A stretch of 64,000 nucleotides of DNA from Lachnospira sp. UBA3790 (GCA_002369135.1 DFEY01000003.1:779440-843439); one strand, 5' to 3'; shown: positions 43,532 to 53,031, counted from the first letter of the stretch. Program-made: numbers and translations. Notes: generated from the sequence alone by a model not told the origin.

Positions 43532-44599
43532 CTATTCTACCTGAGCTAACTTAGCGGCTTGATCTGCTGCTATACAACCATCAATCAGCTCTTCAATATC
43601 ACCGTTTAGAATTTGCTCTAATCTGTGTGATGTAAGTTTAATCCTGTGGTCTGTAACACGTCCCTGCGGGAAGTTGTAAGTTCTAATCTTTTCAGATCTA
43701 TCACCTGAACCAATCTGGCTTTTTCTAGCTGCAGATTCCTCGTCTTGCTTCTTCTGGCACTCTAGTTCGTATAGTCTAGCTCTAAGTACTTTCAAAGCTT
43801 TGTCTTTGTTTTTAAGCTGTGACTTTTCATCCTGACATGAAATAACGATTCCAGTAGGGATATGTGTAAGTCTAACAGCTGAGTCTGTAGTATTTACACA
43901 CTGTCCGCCGTTTCCTGATGCTCTAAACACATCAAATCGACAATCGTTCATATCAATCTCAATATCTACTTCTTCTGCCTCTGGCATAACTGCTACTGTA
44001 GCTGTCGATGTATGAATACGTCCGCCTGACTCAGTAACTGGAATTCTCTGTACACGGTGAACTCCACTCTCGTACTTAAGTTTTGAGTATGCACCATTAC
44101 CATTAACCATAAAGACTACTTCCTTAAATCCTCCCACTCCATTTTCATTTAGTGAGATAAGCTCAGTCTTCCATCCCATGTTGTCGGCATACATACAATA
44201 CATTCTATATAATTCTGCGGCAAATAAAGCGGCTTCGTCGCCACCTGCTCCACCACGAATTTCAACTACTACGTTCTTATCATCATTTTCATCTTTTGGA
44301 AGGAGCAAAATCTTTAATTCATCTTCTAGCTGTGCCTGGCGCTCTTTTGCTTCATTCATTTCCTCTTTTGCCAAATCCTTGATATCTTCATCGGACTCTT
44401 CATCTAGAATCATTAAGCTCTCATCAATAGTCTCTTTGCATTTTTTGTACTCTTCATAAGCCTCGACTATTGGCTCGAGGTCACTTTGCTCTTTCATCAA
44501 TTTTCTATACTTGTTTTGGTCATTAACTACTTCTGGCTTAGTAAGCTGTTCGTTAATTTCGTTAAATCTCTCAACAATCGCTTCTAACTTGTCAAACAT
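43532..44599 (-). CDS. prfA: Peptide chain release factor 1
   Basis: It recognises UAA and UAG stop codons and triggers peptide release. The 355-residue protein has the stop-codon motif PVT in 'RIPVTESGGRIHTSTATVA' and the catalytic GGQ in 'FRASGNGGQCVNTTDSAVRL'. Most RF1 sequences read GAGGQH here; the GNGGQC version keeps GGQ. C-terminal 'RTYNFPQGRVTDHRIKLTSH' is also typical. AAGGAAAG precedes ATG 44599. It is last in the order DUF1385-prmC-prfA. Confidence 0.97.
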   Translation of the reverse strand: MFDKLEAIVERFNEINEQLTKPEVVNDQNKYRKLMKEQSDLEPIVEAYEEYKKCKETIDESLMILDEESDEDIKDLAKEEMNEAKERQAQLEDELKILLLPKDENDDKNVVVEIRGGAGGDEAALFAAELYRMYCMYADNMGWKTELISLNENGVGGFKEVVFMVNGNGAYSKLKYESGVHRVQRIPVTESGGRIHTSTATVAVMPEAEEVDIEIDMNDCRFDVFRASGNGGQCVNTTDSAVRLTHIPTGIVISCQDEKSQLKNKDKALKVLRARLYELECQKKQDEESAARKSQIGSGDRSEKIRTYNFPQGRVTDHRIKLTSHRLEQILNGDIEELIDGCIAADQAAKLAQVE

Positions 44600-44652
44600 A
44601 ATATCTTTCCTTTCAAATTTCTGTTTCTAGTTACTATATTATATTTGCCCAG

Positions 44653-45492
44653 CTAACCTTTCTTTGCGTAAACTACTCTATCATTCATCGTTAAATCCTT
44701 CTTCACAACTATATCTTGATAGCCGTTTTCCTTTAGTATATTTGAAACTTCTTTGGCCTGGTCAAAACCAATCTCAAAGAAGATCAATCCATTTTCATTC
44801 AAATAATCTTTTGCCTGCTTTGCTATTGCTTGGTAAAAGTCCAAACCACTCTCTCCACCATCTAGCGCTAGGCGCGGATCGTGCATCTTTACTTCTTCTT
44901 CCAAGTTCTCAATTTCTTCTGTTTTAATATATGGAGGGTTTGAAACTATTACATCAAACTGTCCTTCCACATTTTCAAACAAATCTGACTCGACAAAGAT
45001 TACATCTGTCTGATTAAGTGTGTTGTTTTCCTTTGCTACGTCCAGTGCATCCTTTGAAATGTCCGCTGCCACAACAGTTGCATTGTCACACATATCGCTG
45101 ATAGTAATTGCTATACAACCTGAACCAGTACACATATCTAGCACTTTCAAGAAATCATCGCCCACATACTTTACTACTTCATCTACCAAGATTTCAGTGT
45201 CGAATCTAGGAATTAGAACATTCTCATTTACTTTAAATGTAAGTCCCATAAATTCAGTTTCACCTATTATGTGCTGAAGTGGGATGTGGTTTATTCTTTT
45301 TTCAACTGCTTCTACTATTTGCTCTGCATGGACTTTGCTAATTTGCATATCCTGATTTGCAAAATATTCGCTTTTTTTAATGTCTGCAAAATGTTCTAAA
45401 AGAAGCCATATATCAACTGATGCGTCTGAAATACCAGCCGCATCAAGTTTATCTGTATTTTCTTTTACAAAATCTCTAACTAAAATTTCCAA
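44653..45492 (-). CDS. prmC: Release factor glutamine methyltransferase
   Basis: It N5-methylates the glutamine of the GGQ motif of release factors; its likely substrate is encoded directly downstream. The 279-residue protein has the N-terminal helical domain, 'IPLQHIIGETEFMGLTFKVN', 'VLIPRFDTEILVDEV', SAM motif I 'FLKVLDMCTGSGCIAITISD' and the catalytic NPPY in 'FDVIVSNPPYIKTEEI'. It overlaps the DUF1385 gene by 13 bases. Confidence 0.96.
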   Translation of the reverse strand: MEILVRDFVKENTDKLDAAGISDASVDIWLLLEHFADIKKSEYFANQDMQISKVHAEQIVEAVEKRINHIPLQHIIGETEFMGLTFKVNENVLIPRFDTEILVDEVVKYVGDDFLKVLDMCTGSGCIAITISDMCDNATVVAADISKDALDVAKENNTLNQTDVIFVESDLFENVEGQFDVIVSNPPYIKTEEIENLEEEVKMHDPRLALDGGESGLDFYQAIAKQAKDYLNENGLIFFEIGFDQAKEVSNILKENGYQDIVVKKDLTMNDRVVYAKKG

Positions 45493-46538
45493 TTGAATCC
45501 TGATCCTGTATTTTTATCTCTCTTTGGCAAATCATGAGGTTCAGGTCTAACGTAAGACTGAGGTCTAGGAGTAGGTTTTCTTTTAGTTCTAACTTCCACT
45601 CCGTTATCTTCTAGATAAGCTTTCCAGTCAAATACTGCCTCTGTAGCCTCAATAGCCACTTCAATCATATCGTCAGAAGGTTCTCTTGTAGTAATTCTTT
45701 GCATCCAAAGACCTGGTTTGCTCAAGATATCTACAAACAAATTATCCTTTGACCCAGCCAATCTAATAAATTCATATGAAAAGCCGGCAATCACTGGAAC
45801 TAGCAAAACTCTTATTCCATATCTTAACCAAATGTTTTCTGGTCTAACTAGCAAGAAAACAATAATACTTATTAAGATAATTACAAACAAGAAACTTGTT
45901 CCACATCTTTTATGGAATCTAGAACTACTTCTAACATTTTCTACATTTAGTTCTTTTCCTGTTTCAATACAATTAATACACTTGTGCTCAGCACCGTGGT
46001 ACATATATGTTCTTCTAATATCTTTTATTAAAGCAGTTAATGCCAAATAAAGAATAAAGATAAGAACTTTCAATATACCCTCAATAATAGGCACTCTTTG
46101 CTTTGTGACCCAAGAAATATGTCTTTCCATAATATCTGCTATAAACAATGGAAGAATCATAAATAGGGCTATCGCCAAAATAGCAGAAATTGCAATTGTA
46201 AATCCAATAATAAACTTTTCAGCCTTCTCGCCAAACTTTTTATTAAGCCAGTTTTCAAACTTGTCCGGCTCTATTTCTTCTTCATCTAAAAACTGTGAAG
46301 AATAAGTCAGTGCTCTTATTCCTAAAACCATAGAATCCCATAGTTTAAAGATTCCTCTTACAAAAGGTATCCTAGCTAAAACGTTTTTCTCTGCTATATC
46401 TTTATGCGCACCAACTCTGCAGTCGATTTCTTTGTCGGCTGCTCTCACGGCTACTGCATATTTATCTTTATTTCTCATCATTATGCCTTCAAGCACAGCT
46501 TGTCCGCCAATACCTGAACAAGGTAGTCTATTCTTCAT
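45480..46538 (-). CDS. DUF1385 membrane protein
   Basis: The 352-residue protein belongs to DUF1385, which in Firmicutes commonly sits beside prmC and prfA. It starts 'CSGIGGQAVLEGIMMRNKDK', has 'HKDIAEKNVLARIPFVRGIF', membrane helices at ~115-140, ~155-175 and ~220-260, and 'MYHGAEHKCINCIETGKEL', whose His/Cys residues may bind metal. The C-terminal third includes 'LWMQRITTREPSDDMIEVAI'. The function is unknown. AAGGAG precedes ATG 46538. Confidence 0.92.
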   Translation of the reverse strand: MKNRLPCSGIGGQAVLEGIMMRNKDKYAVAVRAADKEIDCRVGAHKDIAEKNVLARIPFVRGIFKLWDSMVLGIRALTYSSQFLDEEEIEPDKFENWLNKKFGEKAEKFIIGFTIAISAILAIALFMILPLFIADIMERHISWVTKQRVPIIEGILKVLIFILYLALTALIKDIRRTYMYHGAEHKCINCIETGKELNVENVRSSSRFHKRCGTSFLFVIILISIIVFLLVRPENIWLRYGIRVLLVPVIAGFSYEFIRLAGSKDNLFVDILSKPGLWMQRITTREPSDDMIEVAIEATEAVFDWKAYLEDNGVEVRTKRKPTPRPQSYVRPEPHDLPKRDKNTGSGFNWKF

Positions 46539-46561
46539 CTAATAACTCCTTAAAGATACTA

Positions 46562-46594
46562 AAAAGAAAATGGGTTGAGAAAATATCTCAACCC
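46562..46594 (-). terminator. Terminator after rpmE
   Basis: A 9-bp stem (GGGTTGAGA / TCTCAACCC, loop AAATA) is followed by a T-rich stretch on the minus strand, 14 bases after the rpmE stop. Some readthrough into the DUF1385 gene is likely, since I see no strong promoter between them. Confidence 0.82.
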
Positions 46595-46607
46595 GTAATC
46601 TTTAATC

Positions 46608-46808
46608 TTATTTGATACCATACTTCTTATTGAACTGGTCAACTCTACCACGAGCTGTAACAGCCTTCTGCTGTCCTGTATAGAAAGGATGACACTGTGA
46701 ACAAATTTCCACGTGAATATCTTCCTTAGTAGAGCCAGTTACAAATGTGTTACCACAGTTACATGTAACCTTTGCTTCATGGTATTCTGGATGAATTCCT
46801 TTTCTCAT
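46608..46808 (-). CDS. rpmE: 50S ribosomal protein L31
   Basis: This large-subunit protein has 66 residues from ATG 46808 (RBS AGAGGTGA). It carries the zinc-binding version of L31: CNC followed 20 or so residues later by CSQC, in 'KVTCNCGNTFVTGSTKE' and 'VEICSQCHPFYTGQQK'. The longer frame starts at a GTG inside the ribosome site and is rejected. It has a consensus promoter and a ~98-base leader. Confidence 0.96.
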   Translation of the reverse strand: MRKGIHPEYHEAKVTCNCGNTFVTGSTKEDIHVEICSQCHPFYTGQQKAVTARGRVDQFNKKYGIK

Positions 46809-46906
46809 TTTTTTCACCTCTTCGAATAATATATGTATTTTGGCTTATGCCAATTACTTGCCTTGAAATATCGAATATCCCGAACTTAGTTCGACAATTC
46901 AATAGC
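46809..46906 (-). promoter_or_regulatory. Structured leader of rpmE (possible autoregulatory L31 leader)
   Basis: The minus-strand leader folds into CGAAC-TAA-GTTCG and, close to the ribosome site, TTGGC-ATAA-GCCAA, with an outer TTGAA/TTCAA pairing around the first. Ribosomal-protein leaders of L31 are known in Firmicutes; whether this is one needs a covariance-model search. Confidence 0.45.
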
Positions 46907-46912
46907 CAAATA

Positions 46913-46941
46913 ATTATAGCATAGGAGTATTTTCTATGCAA
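46913..46941 (-). promoter_or_regulatory. Promoter of rpmE
   Basis: TTGCAT (46941-46936) and TATAAT (46918-46913) are 17 bases apart on the minus strand. Confidence 0.85.
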
Positions 46942-46953
46942 CACTTATTTTAA

Positions 46954-46979
46954 AGCTAAAAACGGGTTATTTTTTAGCT
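46954..46979 (-). terminator. Possible terminator overlapping the rho stop codon
   Basis: The 9-bp arms AGCTAAAAA and TTTTTAGCT enclose 8 bases and include the rho stop. It is AT-rich with only a short T-run, so it is weak. Confidence 0.4.
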
Positions 46980-48259
46980 ATAGACTTAACTCTTTGGACG
47001 AATTCGTCGTTGTTTTTAGTCTTAGCAAAAGTGTCCACAATCTGCTCTAATGCTTCTTCTTTTCTCATGCCACTCATCTCTTTTCTAATAAAGTTAGCGG
47101 CAAATACTTCATCGTCTGATAGCAACAAATCTTCTCTTCTTGTACTTGATTTTGCTATATCAATAGCTGGGAATAGTCTTTTCTCAGAAAGTGCTCTATC
47201 AAGAACAAGTTCCATATTACCAGTACCCTTAAATTCCTCGTACACTACATCGTCCATCTTACTTCCAGTATCAACTAGCGCTGTGGCTAACACTGTAAGG
47301 CTTCCGCCCTCTCTCATTGTTCTAGCTGCGCCAAAGAATTTCTTAGGCATATGTAGCGCTGCTGGATCAAGACCACCTGATAGCGTTCTACCACTTGCAT
47401 TTACTGTTAAGTTGTAAGCTCTTGCAAGTCTTGTAATACTATCTAGAAGAATTATTACATCTTTGCCGTGCTCGACCAATCTTTTTGCACGCTCAAGCAC
47501 CATCTCAGATACTTTTTTGTGATGCTCTGGTCTCTCATCAAATGTCGAATGAATAACCTCTACATTATCACCCTGAATAGCCTCTTTAATGTCTGTAACT
47601 TCTTCGGGTCTCTCATCTATCAAAAGAATAATTATTTCCATCTCTGGATTATTCTTAAGCACTGCTTTTGCTGTCTCTTTTAAAAGAGTAGTTTTTCCTG
47701 CCTTAGGAGGTGAAACAATCATACCTCTTTGGCCCTTACCGATCGGACAAATCAAATCAACCATTCTCATAGCGATACTGTGTCCGTCAGTCTCTAACGA
47801 GATTCTCTCATGAGGAAACACTGGTGTTAGATCGTCAAAACTTGGTCTGTTTATAACCTTATCCAAACTTTCGCCATTTACTTGATCTACATAGTAGATA
47901 GCGCCAAAGTTCTCTCCTTCTCTCTTAGGACGAACGCGGCCTGTCACATAGTCGCCAGTCTTAAGTCTAAATCTTCTGATCTGTGACTGCGCAACATACA
48001 CATCATCTTCGCCCGACAAATAGTTATCAGATCTCAAGAAACCGTAACCATCCTGGCAAACTTCCAAAATACCTGTGGTAGTCTCGCCATTTTCGTTTGG
48101 CACTTCGTCTTTGTGAGTGATTCCTTCATCTTTCGAATCAAGCTCAGCTAGCATATCCACTAACTGCTGTTTTCTCAAAGATGACACACCTTTTATTCCT
48201 TTTTCTTTTGCAATCTCTCTTAATTCGCTTACTGGTAGAGCTGATAATTTTTCTTTCAT
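46967..48259 (-). CDS. rho: Transcription termination factor Rho
   Basis: This hexameric RNA helicase terminates untranslated transcripts. The 430-residue protein has an N-terminal Rho_N domain ('LPVSELREIAKEKGIKGVSS'), the cold-shock-like RNA-binding domain ('GILEVCQDGYGFLRSDNYLS'), Walker A 'IVSPPKAGKTTLLKETA', 'ILLIDERPEEVTDI' and the Q/R-loop region 'FGAARTMREGGSLTVLATAL'. It lacks the long insertion found in some Actinobacteria. AAGGAG precedes ATG 48259. Confidence 0.97.
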   Translation of the reverse strand: MKEKLSALPVSELREIAKEKGIKGVSSLRKQQLVDMLAELDSKDEGITHKDEVPNENGETTTGILEVCQDGYGFLRSDNYLSGEDDVYVAQSQIRRFRLKTGDYVTGRVRPKREGENFGAIYYVDQVNGESLDKVINRPSFDDLTPVFPHERISLETDGHSIAMRMVDLICPIGKGQRGMIVSPPKAGKTTLLKETAKAVLKNNPEMEIIILLIDERPEEVTDIKEAIQGDNVEVIHSTFDERPEHHKKVSEMVLERAKRLVEHGKDVIILLDSITRLARAYNLTVNASGRTLSGGLDPAALHMPKKFFGAARTMREGGSLTVLATALVDTGSKMDDVVYEEFKGTGNMELVLDRALSEKRLFPAIDIAKSSTRREDLLLSDDEVFAANFIRKEMSGMRKEEALEQIVDTFAKTKNNDEFVQRVKSIAKK

Positions 48260-48274
48260 ATTAACTCCTTTGGT

Positions 48275-48799
48275 CTACTGACCCAGTTTTTCAATTATGT
48301 ATTGATAAATTTCCTGACTGTTATCTTTTGTATCAAATGCGCCACACATGTGAGATGCTGTCTCTCTGTCTGGTGCCGCTATATTAATCTCGATTAGTGT
48401 TCCGTCACCTTCTTTTACCTGACAGTGAACGATATAGTCTCCGTTTGATGCTTGGTAGTAATCAGATGTAGTTCCGATTTCGTTACGAAGTTCATATTTG
48501 TTTTCAATCAAATACATATCAACCTCGTCCACGATAGAGTTTGAAATCTTGTTCTCAAAGAACTTCAAACTCTCTCTACCCTCTGCGCTCAAGTGATAGT
48601 AAGTGGTATTTCTGTTTTCATTTGAGAAAACAAATCCCGCCTCTATCAACTCATTCAAACACTTCTGCACTGTGAAATAATTTGTGTACTCATTCTCAGT
48701 AAAGAACTGTGTAATCTGTGAGTTCGTCAAAGGAAAATCCACCTTGTCCAACATGTGCATTATTATTAACTTGTATAGTACGACCATATCTAATGCCAT
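48275..48799 (-). CDS. DUF4364 winged-helix protein
   Basis: The 174-residue protein matches DUF4364, a Clostridia family whose N-terminus looks like a winged helix ('FPLTNSQITQFFTENEYTNY', 'VQKCLNELIEAGFVFSNENR', 'TYYHLSAEGRESLKFFE'). A C-terminal alpha/beta domain follows. It may bind DNA as a regulator, but no target is known. I prefer ATG 48799, preceded by GAGGA, over the TTG that opens the longer frame; the shorter version ends the overlap with engB and leaves a 2-base gap. Confidence 0.88.
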   Translation of the reverse strand: MALDMVVLYKLIIMHMLDKVDFPLTNSQITQFFTENEYTNYFTVQKCLNELIEAGFVFSNENRNTTYYHLSAEGRESLKFFENKISNSIVDEVDMYLIENKYELRNEIGTTSDYYQASNGDYIVHCQVKEGDGTLIEINIAAPDRETASHMCGAFDTKDNSQEIYQYIIEKLGQ

Positions 48800-48801
48800 A
48801 A

Positions 48802-49389
48802 CTAATCCTCGCAAATCTGTTCTATTAAATCTAATATTTCATCCTTGCCCTGCTTTGTAACTGCCGAGAAAGGAATAACAATAGTGTCTTTCACAACCCC
48901 TAAGCTTTCTTTAAGTATTTTAAGATTCTTTTGAACCTGACTTCTCTTTAGTTTATCTAACTTTGTGGCAATAATGATTGGATAAAAACCCATCTCCAAC
49001 ATCCACTCATACATCTGCTTGTCATTCTTTGATGCCTCATGTCTAATATCCACAAGCAAAAATATTGCACGAAGTTGCTCGGATGTGTTTAGATAGTTTT
49101 CTATCATTACACCCCATTTTTCTTTTTCTGATTTTGAAACTTTGGCATATCCATATCCAGGCAAGTCCACAAAGTATAGCTCTTTATTTATATTGTAGTA
49201 ATTAATAGTTTGGGTTTTTCCAGGGGAAGATGATGTCCTGGCTAGAGCCTTTCTGTTCACAAGGCCATTGATAAGGGATGATTTTCCAACATTGGACTTA
49301 CCAGCAAAAGCTATCTCAGGCATAGTGTTATGAGGTAGCTTGCTAGTAACTCCACATACAGTTTCTAATTCTGCATTTTTAACTTTCAT
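48802..49389 (-). CDS. engB: Ribosome biogenesis GTPase EngB (YsxC/YihA)
   Basis: This small GTPase acts in 50S subunit maturation. The 195-residue protein has G1 'FAGKSNVGKSSLINGL', switch I 'RTSSSPGKTQTINYY', G3 'VDLPGYGYAKVSKSEKEKWG' and G4 'ATKLDKLKRSQVQ'. Its ATG overlaps the lon stop by one base (TAATG), following the conserved lon-engB order. Confidence 0.96.
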   Translation of the reverse strand: MKVKNAELETVCGVTSKLPHNTMPEIAFAGKSNVGKSSLINGLVNRKALARTSSSPGKTQTINYYNINKELYFVDLPGYGYAKVSKSEKEKWGVMIENYLNTSEQLRAIFLLVDIRHEASKNDKQMYEWMLEMGFYPIIIATKLDKLKRSQVQKNLKILKESLGVVKDTIVIPFSAVTKQGKDEILDLIEQICED

Positions 49390-51707
49390 TATTTTTCCTT
49401 TAGAGCATTCTTCAAAACTTGATTCATAGTCTTAACAAAAACAATCTCAAGTCCATCAGTAATCTCTTTATCTAGTTCTAAAACTTCTGGTTTATTCTTA
49501 AATGGCACCAATACTTTCTCTATTCCTGCATTCTTTGCAGCGAGAAGTTTTTCTTTGACGCCGCCTATTGGCATAACATCGCCGCGCAAGTTAATCTCAC
49601 CAGTCATAGCAACTTTGCAGTCCACTTTTATATTTGCAACCGCTGATAAAAGTGCTGTGGCCATAGTGATACCTGCTGAAGGGCCGTCCTTTGGCACTGC
49701 TCCTTCTGGCACGTGAATGTGAATGTTGTGCTCTGCAAAGAAATCTTTGTCCACGCCGTACTTTGATGCGATACTTCTTACATATGTAAGCGCGATCTCT
49801 GCAGACTCTTGCATTACATCACCTAACTGACCAGTAATTTTAAGCTTACCTTTACCTGGCATAGTGTTTACTTCTATCTGAAGTGTAGTTCCACCGACAG
49901 GTGTCCAAGCAAGACCTCGCACAATACCAACATCGTCTTTCTTGTTTGCCATTTCAACGTCAAACTTCTTGCGACCAAGGTACTTAGTGATATTCTTGTC
50001 AGTCACCTTCATGCTCTTCTTGCCATCTTTCTCGATACCCTTAGCAGCTATACGACAAATCTTTGCAATCTCTCGCTCTAACTGTCTAACACCAGACTCT
50101 CTAGTGTAGTAATCGATAATAGCATTTATAGCATCACCGGTAATATCAAGTTGGCTAATAGTTAAGCCATGTTTCTCTAACTGTTTCTTAATCAAATGCT
50201 CTGTAGCAATATGATACTTCTCATTTGAAGTGTATCCACTCACCTCAATGATTTCCATTCTGTCGAGTAGTGGTTCTGGAATAGTATCTCTGTTATTTGC
50301 TGTCGCAATAAACAATACATTTGATAAATCAATTGGAACTTCCAAATAGTTATCTCTAAATGCAAAGTTTTGTTCAGAGTCCATAACCTCTAACAATGCT
50401 GATGCAGGATCACCATGCATGCTACGTCCAAGCTTATCGACCTCGTCAAAGAGGATTAATGGATTTCCACTCTTGCAGTTCTTAAGTCCTACTGCCACTC
50501 TACCTGGCATAGCACCAACGTAAGTCTTTCTGTGACCACGGATTTCTGATTCATCATCCACACCACCTAGACTGATTCTCACATACTTTTTGTTTAGAGC
50601 TTCAGCCACTGACTTTGCAATAGATGTCTTACCAGTACCCGGAGGACCAACTAAACATACGATTGGGCTGTTTCCATCTTTCTTTGTAAGATTTCTAACT
50701 GCCAAGAATTCAATCATACGCTCTTTAACTTTATCTAGACCATAGTGGTCTCTATCTAATATAGCCTGAGCATTATCTAGATCAGGGTTTTCTTCTGTCA
50801 TATTGTTCCATGGCATTTCAAGCATAGTGTCTAGATATGTCTTAATGACATTTCCTTCCACTCCGTTGTTGCCATAGTTTTTAAATCTAGCAAGTTCCTT
50901 TAGAAGTTTTTCTTTGACGTAGTCTTCTGCATTTAGATTTTTGATTTTCTCTTCCATCTCGTCTGCTTCAGACATATAGTCATCACCCAACTCTTCGCGG
51001 ATAACTTGCATCTGTTCTCTTAAGATATGTTCTCTCTGAGCCTTATCCAGGCGCATTTTAACCTTTTCTACAATCTCGCCACGGATTGAGTTAATCTCAT
51101 TTTCCGTCTTCAAGAACTTAGAAATGAAAATAAACTTTTCTAAAGTACTCTCCTCTTCTAGGAAAGTTTGTTTAAGTTTATAGTCAAGCGGGATTCTTCT
51201 AATAACTTGAGTCATCAACTCGTTTAGATCAGCGATGCTCAAAAGTTGTTGGAGAGTTTTTGTAGAAAATTCATGAGAATAGGAATCGTAATCTTTTAAG
51301 ATATCTTGCAATTCTCTCTTGAAAGCTTCTTTCTTAATGTCGTCTAAGTCATCATCTGTCTCTTCTCTTACCACGACTTCTGCCTCGTAGTGAGTTCCGA
51401 CATTATCGAAAGTTAAAACTTCCGCCTTTTCTATTGCTTCAACCATTACCCTTACTACATCTTCAGGTAACTTATTCATTTGTTTTACTTTTACTACAGT
51501 TCCAACTTTGTAGATTGATTCAAAGTTAGGAGTTTCCTCCTTAGGGTCTTTTTGTGCTACCACAAACAAGTTCTGACCCTTTTGCATAGCAACTTCTGCT
51601 GCATTGATTGATGTCTCTCTACTTATGTCGAAATGCACTGTAGTGCCCGGCAAAATTGTTAAACCTCTTAAAGGTATAGCCGGAATTAAATATAATTTTT
51701 CTGACAT
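49389..51707 (-). CDS. lon: ATP-dependent protease Lon (LonA)
   Basis: This homo-hexameric AAA+ serine protease degrades damaged and regulatory proteins. The 772-residue protein has the Lon N-terminal domain ('YLIPAIPLRGLTILPGTTVH'), a coiled coil, AAA+ domain with Walker A 'CLVGPPGTGKTSIAKSVAEA' and Walker B 'NPLILFDEVDKLG', and the C-terminal protease domain with catalytic Ser in 'PKDGPSAGITMATAL' and Lys in 'GGVKEKLLAAKNAG'. It lies 9 bases after clpX. Confidence 0.97.
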   Translation of the reverse strand: MSEKLYLIPAIPLRGLTILPGTTVHFDISRETSINAAEVAMQKGQNLFVVAQKDPKEETPNFESIYKVGTVVKVKQMNKLPEDVVRVMVEAIEKAEVLTFDNVGTHYEAEVVVREETDDDLDDIKKEAFKRELQDILKDYDSYSHEFSTKTLQQLLSIADLNELMTQVIRRIPLDYKLKQTFLEEESTLEKFIFISKFLKTENEINSIRGEIVEKVKMRLDKAQREHILREQMQVIREELGDDYMSEADEMEEKIKNLNAEDYVKEKLLKELARFKNYGNNGVEGNVIKTYLDTMLEMPWNNMTEENPDLDNAQAILDRDHYGLDKVKERMIEFLAVRNLTKKDGNSPIVCLVGPPGTGKTSIAKSVAEALNKKYVRISLGGVDDESEIRGHRKTYVGAMPGRVAVGLKNCKSGNPLILFDEVDKLGRSMHGDPASALLEVMDSEQNFAFRDNYLEVPIDLSNVLFIATANNRDTIPEPLLDRMEIIEVSGYTSNEKYHIATEHLIKKQLEKHGLTISQLDITGDAINAIIDYYTRESGVRQLEREIAKICRIAAKGIEKDGKKSMKVTDKNITKYLGRKKFDVEMANKKDDVGIVRGLAWTPVGGTTLQIEVNTMPGKGKLKITGQLGDVMQESAEIALTYVRSIASKYGVDKDFFAEHNIHIHVPEGAVPKDGPSAGITMATALLSAVANIKVDCKVAMTGEINLRGDVMPIGGVKEKLLAAKNAGIEKVLVPFKNKPEVLELDKEITDGLEIVFVKTMNQVLKNALKEK

Positions 51708-51716
51708 ATTATTCCT

Positions 51717-52994
51717 CTATGCTGATTTATTTGATTTCTTACTCTTTGTTTTTGAATTGTATTTCAATTCTGGTTCTGCACCATCGTTAATAACTTCTTC
51801 AGTGATAATGCATTCTTTAATAGTCTCATCTGATGGTGTCTCATACATTGTGTTCATAACTGCTGCTTCTAGAATAGAACGAAGTCCTCTGGCTCCAGTC
51901 TTTCTATCAACTGCCTTCTTTGCGATAGCATCTAGCGCTCCTTCAGTAAATGTAAGTTTAACATCATCTAGTTCAAACAACTTTTCAAACTGTTTAACGA
52001 GCGCATTCTTTGGCGTTGTCAAAATTTCTTTCAACGCATCTTCATCTAAGAAGTCTAGTGATACAGTAACAGGCACACGACCGATAAACTCTGGAATAAG
52101 TCCAAACTTAGTCAAATCCTCTGGCATAACTTGCTTGAACAATTCGTCTGTCTTAGCATCAGTCTTTTCTTTAATTTCAGAACCAAATCCAATACTACTC
52201 TGATCTAGTCTAGTCTCGATAATCTTGTCTAGACCGTCAAAGGCACCGCCACAAATAAACAAAATGTTTGATGTGTTAATTGGAATTAATTCCTGCTGTG
52301 GATGCTTTCTTCCACCCTGTGGTGGCACTGAAGCATCTGTGCCTTCAATTATTTTAAGTAGTGCCTGCTGAACGCCTTCTCCGGAGACGTCTCTAGTAAT
52401 TGAAACATTCTCTGACTTCTTTGTGATTTTATCAATCTCATCGATATAAATAATTCCGTGTTCTGCACGCTCTACATCGTAATCTGCTGCTTGAATAATC
52501 TTTAGCAAAATATTTTCCACATCTTCGCCCACATAGCCAGCCTCAGTAAGTGTAGTCGCATCTGCTATAGCAAACGGAACATTCAAAACCTTTGCTAGTG
52601 TCTGTGCAAGATATGTCTTACCACTACCTGTTGGTCCAAGCATCAAGATATTTGACTTTTGAAGTTCTACATCTAAGTCTGCACCTGATAAAACTCTTTT
52701 ATAGTGATTGTAAACTGCCACAGATAAAACCTTCTTAGCTTCTTCCTGACCAATAACATAGTCATCTAGGAACTCTTTGATTTCCTTTGGCTTGAGAAGA
52801 TTGATATCTTCAGTTTTCTTTTCCTCTTCAGGTGTGGCATATAGTTCTTCTTCCACTATGCCTGCACATATCTCAACACATCCATCACAAATGTATGTGT
52901 CATTAGGACCAGCAATAAGTCTATTTACTTGGTCTCTTGTTTTTCCACAAAATGAACAAACAGGAATTTCGTTCTTTGTATCTTTTTTTGACAT
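51717..52994 (-). CDS. clpX: ClpX, ATPase subunit of ClpXP
   Basis: It unfolds substrates and feeds them to ClpP. The 425-residue protein has the N-terminal Cys4 zinc-binding domain (CSFCG ... CDGC, residues 13-39), Walker A 'MLGPTGSGKTYLAQTLAKVL', Walker B 'GIIYIDEIDKI', the pore loop within 'GYVGEDVENILLKIIQAA', the ClpP-binding 'IGF' loop in 'QSSIGFGSEIKEK' and sensor 2 'RKTGARGLRSILEAAVMN'. It is separated from clpP by a hairpin, probably adjusting the ratio of the two subunits. Confidence 0.97.
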   Translation of the reverse strand: MSKKDTKNEIPVCSFCGKTRDQVNRLIAGPNDTYICDGCVEICAGIVEEELYATPEEEKKTEDINLLKPKEIKEFLDDYVIGQEEAKKVLSVAVYNHYKRVLSGADLDVELQKSNILMLGPTGSGKTYLAQTLAKVLNVPFAIADATTLTEAGYVGEDVENILLKIIQAADYDVERAEHGIIYIDEIDKITKKSENVSITRDVSGEGVQQALLKIIEGTDASVPPQGGRKHPQQELIPINTSNILFICGGAFDGLDKIIETRLDQSSIGFGSEIKEKTDAKTDELFKQVMPEDLTKFGLIPEFIGRVPVTVSLDFLDEDALKEILTTPKNALVKQFEKLFELDDVKLTFTEGALDAIAKKAVDRKTGARGLRSILEAAVMNTMYETPSDETIKECIITEEVINDGAEPELKYNSKTKSKKSNKSA

Positions 52995-53031
52995 TTATTT
53001 GTCTCCTTAAAAACGATTTATAAATGGCATA

